Assembly (NCBI RefSeq): GCF_030269925.1
Contig: NC_085116.1
Location: 15,252,001-15,316,000 of the forward strand
Direction: 5' to 3'
Source of the DNA: Bombyx mori
Lineage: Eukaryota > Arthropoda > Insecta > Lepidoptera > Bombycidae
Length of the DNA stretch: 64,000 bases
Below, in pieces: positions 56,722 to 64,000 of the stretch; the first letter of the stretch is position 1, and the number at the start of each line of letters is the position of its first letter. A program made the translations under genes and the position numbers. A model generated the notes under the pieces. The model had not been told where the DNA came from and ran no database searches. It saw only the letters and a program-made list of their open reading frames with translations.

Positions 56722-56959
56722 TCGTCGAACCCGTCGCTTGCGACTAAGGACTCGGCGAGAAAATTAACCCACAGACACAGCCCACTGAGTTTCTCGCCGG
56801 ATCTTCTCATGGGGCCCGTTTCCGATCTTGCTAGGGTTAATGTTAGCAGCGTCGTCAGATTTGAGCCCCGCGAGCTCATCTACTTGTTAGGGTTACGTTG
56901 AAACGGCCTCTCAAGGTCTGATGACCTGATGATAAGCTGATGCTTAGGTAGGAAAAAAA
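56722..56959 (+). mobile_element. Jockey-like LINE 3' end with internal deletion
   Basis: 'ctcgtcgaacccgtcgcttg', 'cccactgagtttctcgccgg' and 'gatgcttaggtaggaaaaaa'. The segment 'cggtggtagattctgcgaag' is deleted between 'ttccgatc' and 'ttgctaggg'. Confidence 0.8.
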
Positions 56960-57084
56960 GGATTATAGGCTTCTTTGACCTCTTGTTGCGTCCTATTAAA
57001 AGAGCAGCTATAGTCAAAGTTTTTTCTAGAAATATAAAAAATACCAGTCAAAATATTAATGTCCTATCTTAATTTTAGAATACA

Positions 57085-57460
57085 AAAAAGTGTGTGTGTC
57101 CGCTCCGACGCACGACTGGAGTTTACTGGATATAAAAAATTAAACGAAACAATACGAGAAATAGTTCTATATTACGACAACACGATACACTACAGATTAT
57201 TAACAAATTAACGAGACACAAAACAAACGACTAACAAATATATGAAAATACAATAATGAGAGAAACGCGCGATCAGTACGAGGCTTTGTGGCGGACTGCC
57301 GGCGCAGCAGCCCGGCGTCACCTGCGATAACGCATTTCGTGTGACATGCGCAATCAGGCGCATAACGCATTTCGTGTGACATGCTAGTACGATTTTGGTC
57401 CCCATAATTTTCATACCCCGGGCCTATATATGTAAATCGATTCTAAAGGAGTAAACTCCA
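57085..57460. repeat. Interspersed repeat with internal duplication
   Basis: 'ggagtttact' at 57118 and 'agtaaactcc' at 57450 are inverted. 'ataacgcatttcgtgtgaca' occurs twice (about 57328 and 57361, 33-34 bases apart). This suggests a non-autonomous DNA element of unknown family. Confidence 0.45.
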
Positions 57461-57699
57461 ATAAAATCGTTTAGTTCAATTTATTCTCGTTGGTCATTGG
57501 AAACAGTTGTCGCGACAACCGCCACGCGCCCTCGGTTTTACAACTTTTTAAATTTATGTAAGTCTTCAGTACTCCACTGTGCGTTTGTTATTAAGACGTA
57601 ACGATCACTTACGGTTTTACGGGCCGCCCTTAACACGTGTCCTCTGATTTGTCGCGATGATATAACAAAATGTTTTATTGAGTGCTGCTATAAAATTAC

Positions 57700-57779
57700 G
57701 TACCACCGTCATATCTATTTCTGCCGTGAAGCAGTACAGCATTTTGGTTTGAAGAGCGGGGCAGCCTTTGTACTGTTTT
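57700..57779 (+). mobile_element. Partial Bm1, first of a tandem pair
   Basis: 'taccaccgtcatatctattt' to 'gcggggcagcctttgtactg'. It shares the uncommon 'cagcatttt.gtttgaag' and the 'gtactgtt' junction with the copy that follows. Confidence 0.88.
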
Positions 57780-58018
57780 TACTGGTGGTAGGACCTCGCG
57801 TGAGGCCGCACTGGTAGGTACCACCGCCCTGCCTATTTCTGCCGTGAAGCAGTAAAGCATTTTTGTTTGAAGGGCGGGGCAGCCGTTGTACTGTTAAAAC
57901 TGAGACCTTACAACTCATGTCTCGAGGTGGGTTGTAAATGTCTATGGGTTCGGTTACCACTTAAGACCAGGTGGGCTCTGAGCTTTTTCACCCATGTAAG
58001 CTATACAAAAAAAAAACA
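57780..58018 (+). mobile_element. Headless Bm1 SINE, second of a tandem pair
   Basis: 'tactggtggtaggacctcgc' to 'gtaagctatacaaaaaaaa'. The body carries the same private variants as 57700-57779, which indicates local duplication. Confidence 0.92.
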
Positions 58019-58059
58019 TTGCGTGCATTTTTGACCTACGAAAAATAGATAAAGTAACA

Positions 58060-58115
58060 ATAATACGTATAACAAAATAACAAAATAACAAAATAACAAA
58101 ATAACAATAATTAAA
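58060..58115. repeat. (AACAAAAT)n microsatellite
   Basis: An eight-base unit 'aacaaaat' is repeated about five times downstream of a Bm1 A-tail. Confidence 0.85.
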
Positions 58116-58964
58116 CAATAATAAGTAACAACAATAATTATTACAACAAGTATTGGAAGCGTCTGAAATAATACCATGACAGTAATATACGCGAGATTTA
58201 ACCTTAAATGTCGTTTTGATTGTGGGAAGAAATTACAATGAATTTGTTGTACCATACATCGCACAGTGTTTCAATGATAAATGAGTTAATTTTAATTTTA
58301 ATTTTTAACTTAATTTTCATTAATAACCCGCTGAGTTTGTCAACGCATATTCTCCTTGGGTTAGTGTCATTAGGGCAACCTATAAAAGCGACGTGCCCAT
58401 GAGACTAATATCCACAAAACCGTTGATACCCAATGATATAGATGACTGCGAGCCAATAAAACGGGCAGACGGCGCGGTAGGTACTTTGTACAACAAGGCG
58501 ATGACGTGAACATAGCCAAATGCGTTGGCATTTCGCCTCAGAAACTTTCAAGTTCACGAGTCATTGTCAAGGTTTTACAAGTCCACGACACATGTTGATA
58601 CCGTTAAGCAGTAATGCGCAGGTCCCTGAGACAAATATTTTTTCTGTATGGAAACTAGCGACATCTTGTAGCGGTTGCCCCTAAACTTATATGTTAAAGT
58701 TAAGGCATTTAATTATGGTATAACTGAACACAGAAAATAAAAAATATAGATCATACAAATCTTTATATCAGTGTGTGATTAGCGAAAATTTTAAAATATA
58801 GGTAATATGTTACTGCCATCTACAGCAGCAAGAAACTAATCGAAGCGAAGCCATCTAGAGGCCGACGCCCGTAAACGTTTTTGTTAAATGTTTGAGTTGC
58901 TTATCTATAATTAATTTATGTGTATTATCTATGGCAATGGGTTTTAAGTATGAGGCACCCATTT
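58116..58964. other. No gene; one shared repeat
   Basis: Bases 58645-58725 ('actagcgacatcttgtagcg', 'gttaaagttaaggcattta') are the inverted partner of 16040-16100. 'ccgttaagcagtaatgcg' at 58602 is a short Bm1 scrap. Confidence 0.5.
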
Positions 58965-59045
58965 TACAATAACGTCTCAAAGTAGGCAGGTGCCGGTATT
59001 TACGTTGTTACTGTCTATGGGCCCTGATAGCTACTTAACACCAAG

Positions 59046-59297
59046 TTTTTGTTGTTGCTCTTATAAGCGGACGAGCATACGGCCCACCTGATGGTGAGTG
59101 GTTACTGTCGCCCGTGGACTTCAGCTATGCTAGGGGCAGAGCCAAGCCGCTGCTTCTTGTAGGTGAGCTCACGGGCTCAACCTGAGAGAATTTGCTAACA
59201 CTAGCCCTTGCAAGATCAGTGCTTCGCGGAATCTACCACCGGATAGGAATCGCGACACACTGATAAGATACGGCGAGAAACTCAGCTGCCTACCATA
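59046..59297 (-). mobile_element. CR1/L2-like LINE 3' UTR split by another LINE
   Basis: The left part, 'ttataagcggacgagcatac' to 'gagccaagccgctgc', ends at 59153, and the right part, 'gctgcctacca', resumes at 59285. It sits inside the Bm1 and is itself interrupted. Confidence 0.8.
59154..59284 (-). mobile_element. Jockey-like LINE fragment, innermost of the nest
   Basis: 'gtaggtgagctcacgggctc', 'caacctgagagaatttgcta' and 'atacggcgagaaactca'. Direct 'gctgc' copies at 59149-59153 and 59285-59289 look like a 5-bp target duplication. The true 3' end of the family is absent. Confidence 0.78.
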
Positions 59298-59337
59298 AAG
59301 TATGCTCTGAGCTCGTCCCCACATCTAAGCTATAAAT

Positions 59338-61314
59338 ATACTTAGTCTGGCCATAAATACTGTTACAATTAAAAATAAACAAAATATTACATTTGAATTT
59401 GGAATCTGTCATTTTTATATGATTGCTCATTGAGTTTTCTCATTTTGGCGCCAATACATTGTACAATATTTTGCGATATTAAAATGGAGTGGGGTGATAA
59501 AGAGAACCAAATAAATTGTTTTATATTTATGTATTAAACTAATACACTGTAAAGTAATAAATGTTATTTGCAATAGATTTTTTTTTCCTCTGTCTCAGTA
59601 TTTATGGCAAGACTAGGTTTAATATACCTAACACTAATTTCTTAAAAGTAATATAAACTGCGTAATAAAAATTAATTTTGTATAAAACGCGGGGCTATCA
59701 TTACATAACTCTTCGTTTACGTGTGTGTGTGCTTTAAGACGCGCAAAACTCGAAAATTCAAACTTCGAACACGTATAGGTACGCCCGCAGAATCACAGAC
59801 GCGTAGCTGTTACTAAAATCAACCAGTATCGTATATCACGTAATCTAATCGAATTGCATAATATAATCTAATGTTATATCAGTGATCCGTTGCAGTGCCG
59901 TTAATCAGAGTATGCTAATGAGGCTTTATATCTGGGCTATATTATTGCTAAACCTGTTTCATTAGGTAATTTAACAGAGCGTTGCTGAGTAATATTGATT
60001 TAAATAAGCTTAAGTATCGAATGGAATAGTAAATACTCCTATTAAAATAACGGTAACAAGTCATAATCGTTTTGTTTTGTGACGTAAAAACTGTACGTAA
60101 AAAGATAAAACAAGGAATATCATATCTTAGTACTAGATACGTTGATCTTATATTATACATGTGGCAAGATAAATATATATATTTGCAAATTGTATTTTTA
60201 TATATGGGCTAAAATATAGTCTGAAATATATTCTGATTATGATTTCCGAAATGAATAATGTAGTAATATAGACAGAAAACCAAGAGCATGGAATAGAAAT
60301 ATATAAACTTATAACAAACAATACATACCTAATAAAATTATAATAGTCAGCTCAAACTATTTACTAGGATTTTTGCTTGGAAAGCGAGGAGCGAAGTTGT
60401 AAATAAGTAAAAATGCGTATAAAATTTTTACTTCACATATATAGATAGATTCTTATAAATCCGATACTGGCAACAATGGCATGAAGCTAATTGCCATACT
60501 GAAAAAAAAGGAAGGAAGAATGGTTTACCGCATTTACTTTCCGCTCTTGGCCACGTCTATTCTTGTCCAAATAACTTCACATTATAGGTGGCGCCACCTA
60601 CCCAATATCTCACTCAACATTATTGTGACACTGACAAAGATATCTACAAAGTTGCAACACAACGACGTAGGCCTGAATACATCTTGAATTTGGTGTAATA
60701 TAGAAAAACCAGCTCCATTGAACTTTGGCGTGGCGTTAACATTTTAATTCGGGAGGTCGTTTTAAATCGGACGATTCGTTCTGTAGTCGTGCGTAAACTT
60801 GGCAATTGTCCAAAAGTGTCGAATACGGCTGTTTATTATAATCTTTATTGTAATGGTATGAACATGAGAATTAACAACAAAACACATATTAAATAGAGTT
60901 ATAAAATTAAAATATTATTTACTTAGTAACTGCATGTGACGTTCAGAATTGAAACATAATGAAACTGACGAACTAGGTAATTTTCAAATTTATTTGTAAA
61001 ACATCATATTAATACTCTTTACATGTTAAACCAGTCAGCCAGTCACTATAACGTTTTTATTATTTTAAATATATTCAGGCCAGTATCATAGAAAGTGCTA
61101 TATAAACCACATTCATTTGAAATATCAAGCCAATCAAAACTAAGCCTTATTGCCTCAACGAGTAGTTCCCTAAAGTTAATAAACAGTAAAAGAAATAGTC
61201 CAGGACAATGGTCAGACATAGTTACTAGGCTCCAAGCTAGGACTCGCTTGGCTGTGAGAGCAGATGCACTATTTTTTAGTAAGGAAGGAATACTTGTGGC
61301 CTGAAGGCCTTTCC
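59338..61314. other. 2 kb with no gene recognised
   Basis: AT-rich sequence. A plus frame at 61095-61304 contains 'RLQARTRLAVRADALFF' just before the LINE-like piece at 61315 and may belong to it, but no RT motif is visible. Confidence 0.35.
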
Positions 61315-61495
61315 AGTTTCACCAGGACAGGTGGGAGCACAGGATCAGCCAGGAGGAGTATAATTCGCTAACAGCTGCCCGAGCGTCTCCGAAGAAGACC
61401 TAACAGCTCAAGGGCAACTGCTTCGCGAATAAATCTACTACCGGATCGGAATCGCGACCCGCTGAGAAAATCCGGCAAGAAACTCAGCGGGCGAC
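61315..61495. mobile_element. LINE-like fragment related to family J
   Basis: 'tttcaccaggacaggtggga', 'ctgcccgagcgtctccgaag' and then 'ctactaccggatcggaatcg', 'tgagaaaatccggcaagaaa'. The last part is family J in reverse orientation. Whether the first part belongs to the same element cannot be decided here. Confidence 0.55.
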
Positions 61496-61759
61496 CAGAA
61501 ACACACTTATGTACTTTAAGTAGCAAAAACATTCGATTGAGAAATACATAAATATATTGTGCATAACATTGCGTGCTAGTTAGTTATGTGCATAAGTGAC
61601 AGCATCCGTGCAAATGTAGATGGGCCTAAAGCCCTTTGGCTCCGATAGAAAAAATATATTTCGCATAGATTACTTAAGACGAAAATATCAGTTAAAAATA
61701 TCTATAGTAATCTGGATAGAATACGAACAACTATATTAGCGCAACCCTAACAACGATTC

Positions 61760-62060
61760 CATTTGTATTTCATGGTCATTCTTCTTCTTCTTTTTCTTCA
61801 CCTTATCCCACTAGATGGGGTCGGCACAGCGAATTTTTCTATTCCATTCTCTTCTACCGGCCGTTATCTCAACGCTCCCTCCTCTCTCTCTCATATCGTT
61901 ATTCACACACTCCATCCATGTCTTCTTCGGTCGACCTCTTCCCCCTCTACCTTGCACTACCCTTTCCATACATCTCCTAGTCACATGCATCTTTTCTCTA
62001 CGCATCACATGTCCATACCACGCTAACTCATCCACCCTCTTTAATTTCATACTCATTCAA
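61760..62060 (-). mobile_element. Endonuclease-RT LINE, intact C-terminal frame
   Basis: The minus frame 62056-61811 reads 'MSMKLKRVDELAWYGHVMRR', 'RCMERVVQGRGGRGRPKKTW' and 'MECVNNDMRERG', ending 'CADPI' at a stop. This is the standard tail of invertebrate endonuclease-RT LINE proteins (RW.GHV.R...h....GrrgRGRPk.tW.d...d). About 80 codons are open without breaks, unusual among the LINE remnants here, so it may be comparatively young. The 3' UTR to 61760 is pyrimidine/purine-biased. Confidence 0.78.
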
Positions 62061-62091
62061 TTTATAAAGATAACACAGATATTTTAAGCCT

Positions 62092-62452
62092 TTTTATTTA
62101 TTGCTTAAATGGGTGGACGAGCTCACAGCCCACCTGGTGTTAAGTGGTTAGTGGAGCCCATAGATATCTACAACGTAAATGCGCCACCCACCTTGAGATA
62201 TAAGTTCTAAGATCTCAGTATAGTTACAGCGGCTGTCCCACCCTTCAAACCGAAACGCATTACTGCTTCACGGCAGAAATAGGCAGGGCGGTGGTACATA
62301 CCCGCGTGGACTCACAAGAGGTCCTACCACCAGTAATTACTTACGCAAATTATAATTTTGCGGGTTTCATTTTTATTACACGATGTTGTTCCTTCACCGT
62401 GGAAGTCAATCGTGAACATTTGTTGAGTACGTAATTCATTAGAAAAATCTAC
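62092..62452 (-). mobile_element. Bm1 SINE lacking only the distal head
   Basis: Minus strand from 'ttattgcttaaatgggtgga' through the whole body and linker ('cacgatgttgttccttcacc', 'gtggaagtcaatcgtgaaca') to 'attcattagaaaaatc'. The tRNA-like part is missing. Confidence 0.94.
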
Positions 62453-62496
62453 CGAGTAAACGCATCGCGAAATCAAATAACACGAATCGAATAAAT

Positions 62497-62756
62497 AACG
62501 GCCGTCTGGTGTAGTTGTAAGTGACATGGTCATTACACAAGGGGGTCGCGGGTTCGAATCCCGCCAAGGGAAGATATTTGTATGATAAATATAAATGTCT
62601 TTTCCAGGGTTATTAAATATGTGTATGTGTATAATAAAAAATCTTACATTTATTTCAACTGGTACCTGTAACACAAGTTCTTTACGAACTTATCACGGGA
62701 CCAGTTAACGTGGTGTGATTGTTAGTAAATATTTAATTATTATTTAAAAAAAAAAA
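62497..62756 (+). mobile_element. tRNA-derived SINE, family S2
   Basis: The head 'ggccgtctggtgtagttgta' (A-box region) and 'cgcgggttcgaatcccgcca' (B box) is followed by 'tgtcttttccagggttatta', 'ctggtacctgtaacacaagt' and 'cttatcacgggaccagttaa', with a 13-A run at the end. The head does not fold as a complete tRNA. Confidence 0.82.
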
Positions 62757-63157
62757 AAACACGATACAGGTCAAACGAACGACATCACATAAGTAACTGA
62801 AATGAAACATGAAACGGCGTGCTTGTGAAACGTATATAAAACGCGAACAAACGGCAGCCGTGTCGCGAAATTAAAGAAAATAACAGTTAAAAATAACTGT
62901 TATATTTGTAAGCGTTGTTACGTTTTTGCGTGGAACATCACTATATCTGTCGGAATTTCAATTGGAATTGGCATATTTTTCAGTCACAATGAATTTCAAA
63001 CTAGATGATGACAGATTTTTTTTTTTTGATAACGCCATCTTGTTGTGTCTTTAAAGCGGTTGCCCTCAATTAAGAAAAATAATATTATTATTCTCCAATA
63101 GATGTCAGGAAGAGTTGATTATTGAAAACACGAATAAAACAACATTTTCTGAAACTA
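62757..63157. other. Promoter-like TATA and a small hairpin
   Basis: 'cgtatataaaacgcg' at 62830 followed by 'ggcagccgtg' about 25 bases on resembles a core promoter, and 'taacagtta' with 'taactgtta' (62882-62902) forms a 9-bp hairpin. No transcript is supported. Confidence 0.3.
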
Positions 63158-63285
63158 AATCGTAGCTAGATCGATTTATCGCCCCCTAAATCCCCTGTAT
63201 ACTAAATTTTATGAAAATCGTTGGAGCCGTTTCCGAGATTCAGATTATTTAGGTATATATTAATATACAGGAATTGCTCGTTTAA
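63158..63285 (+). repeat. Lepidopteran repeat 3' end, class open
   Basis: 'tcgatttatcgccccctaaa', 'atgaaaatcgttggagccgt' and 'ttcagattatttaggtat', then TA-rich DNA and 'gaattgctcgttt'. This combination recurs in lepidopteran genomes; I cannot say whether it is a LINE or DNA element end. Confidence 0.5.
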
Positions 63286-63379
63286 AAGTATAAAATATTA
63301 TTTAGATTGATGTCATTAGAAATGCGCTGTTCGGGCCAGATATGCTTTACTCTCAACACTTAAGTTCACATCAACAATG

Positions 63380-63500
63380 CCATCTTCACAGCCAAGGATA
63401 GGCAGTGCTAGCGCAGGACAATCCAGGAGAAAGCTATTAAAGGAGGCAACGACTTTCAGCATTGAGGATTATCGACGCAAGGAAAAGGATGGCGATATAA
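63380..63500 (+). mobile_element. Possible LINE C-terminal scrap
   Basis: 'AKDRQC' then a stop then 'RRTIQEKAIKGGNDFQ' resembles the R.rW...i.eA tail of endonuclease-RT LINE proteins, with stops. Weak. Confidence 0.35.
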
Positions 63501-63514
63501 ATCGATAGTATTAA

Positions 63515-63640
63515 GTTTTTATTGCTCTAAGTGGGTAGGTCACGACCTTGTGTCAAGCGGCTTTTAGCCCAAAGACCTTACACCGTGAATGCCATGACCT
63601 TGAAACATAAGGTCGAAATCAAAATTCTCTTTTACCACCA
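63515..63640 (-). mobile_element. Very degenerate Bm1
   Basis: 'tttttattgctctaagtggg', 'cttgtgtcaagcggctttta' and 'atgaccttgaaacataaggt' keep minus-strand Bm1 order at low identity. Confidence 0.4.
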
Positions 63641-63808
63641 CCATCACTCTTACCTTTCGGATCAGACCCAATGTTTGCGAACAGAATAAATGTGTAGGAT
63701 GGATAGAATCCAACCGTGCGGTCATACTATCCGTCCTACAACCAGTAAGCTTAGTAGTTAGAAGTAGCTTTTAGACATGTGTTTATTTATTCTATAATTG
63801 GCAATAAT

Positions 63809-64000
63809 TCAATACCGTCGGAGCACCATGGTTCCTGAGGAACGTGGATCTCCACGATGACCTGGAGCTCGATTCAGTTAGTAAGTATCTACAGTCGGCA
63901 TCGCTGCGCCATTTTGAGAAGGCGGCACAACATGAGAACCCTCTCATCGAGGCCGCTGGAAACTATATGCCCGACCCAGTAGACCGGGCTCGACGAGCGA
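63809..64000 (+). mobile_element. Jockey-like LINE ORF2 C-terminus, partial at edge
   Basis: Reads 'PWFLRNVDLHDDLELDSVSK', 'YLQSASLRHFEKAAQHENPL' and 'IEAAGNYMPDPVDRARRA' without a stop to the window edge. The RN..LH.DL....V pattern is the usual C-terminal signature of Jockey-clade LINEs. The last ~25 codons match the start of 42526-42600, which ties this coding end to family J. The 3' UTR lies outside the window. Confidence 0.8.

Larger units (their letters stand above)
58965..59337 (+). mobile_element. Degenerate Bm1 split by nested LINEs
   Basis: The left half (58965-59045) reads 'ggtatttacgttgttactgt' to 'cttaacaccaag', and the right half (59298-59337) reads 'aagtatgctctgagctcgtc' to 'catctaagctataaa'. 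The break falls inside the tail motif 'aacaccaggtgggctgtgag', with 'aag' on both sides. Confidence 0.8.

Noticed and set aside
58060..58115. Regular repeats suggesting a CRISPR-like array
   Set aside because: Simple eight-base microsatellite without spacers, in an insect genome.
62509..62575. tRNA gene-like sequence with A and B boxes
   Set aside because: The acceptor stem does not pair and a shared SINE body and A-tail follow; the copy at 36041 has the same body.
1..64000. W-chromosome origin because of nested retroposons
   Set aside because: Nesting of this kind is compatible with a Bombyx W chromosome, but Bm1-rich DNA is common genome-wide and no W-specific marker was recognised.

Overview
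The window is repeat-rich, intergenic or intronic DNA from a lepidopteran, almost certainly the silkworm Bombyx mori or its close relative B. mandarina. The main evidence is about forty full, truncated or decayed copies of one short retroposon on both strands. I recognise it as Bm1, the abundant Bombyx SINE: a tRNA-like head, a conserved body with 'tttctgccgtgaagcagtaa', and a tail ending 'catctaagcaataaaaa'. Base composition is AT-rich. I found no convincing host protein-coding gene, rRNA, true tRNA, CRISPR array or bacterial-style operon. The open frames are short, many lack ATG starts, and most lie across repeats or look like chance. Family names come from memory of sequence character; no search was run.

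Layout. 0-10 kb: a tail-to-tail Bm1 pair (549-1048), a Helitron (1362-1644), a TIR transposon split by a Bm1 (4393-5175), several Jockey-like LINE 3' ends, an inverted Helitron (7785-8103) and a CR1/L2-like LINE end (9037-9473). 10-24 kb: a 5'-truncated R4/Dong-like LINE end between TAA repeats (12885-13222), a possible core promoter (14355-14470), a 40-bp minisatellite (17111-17230), three Helitron relics, and a Bm1 bounded by its own 23-nt inverted head (22769-23037). 24-36 kb: a GC-rich R1-like LINE end (23799-24480), a Harbinger-type MITE with TAA duplications (25235-25439), a long Jockey-like fragment with coding remnant (27571-28000), a Bm1 inside a Bm1 (33051-33482), a hAT MITE with 8-bp duplications (35109-35313) and a fold-back LINE tail (35501-35685). 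36-50 kb: tRNA-derived SINEs, two related TIR elements (36496-36763, 40372-40793), another TIR MITE, LINE C-termini with a CCHC-type motif or an endonuclease-RT-like tail, and two Helitrons. A stretch of 3.7 kb (45209-48906) has no repeat I recognise. 50-64 kb: more Bm1 copies, some with internal tandem duplications, a three-level nest (58965-59337), another endonuclease-RT-like C-terminus (61760-62060), a second tRNA-SINE, and a Jockey-like ORF2 C-terminus running off the right edge.

These sequences do not form a pathway. They are an insertion archive: LINEs of at least five types would have supplied reverse transcriptase, SINEs such as Bm1 used it in trans, and non-autonomous DNA elements used transposases not encoded here. 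The most unusual features are the fold-back and nested retroposons, and the repeated 5' boundary shared by about eleven headless Bm1 copies.
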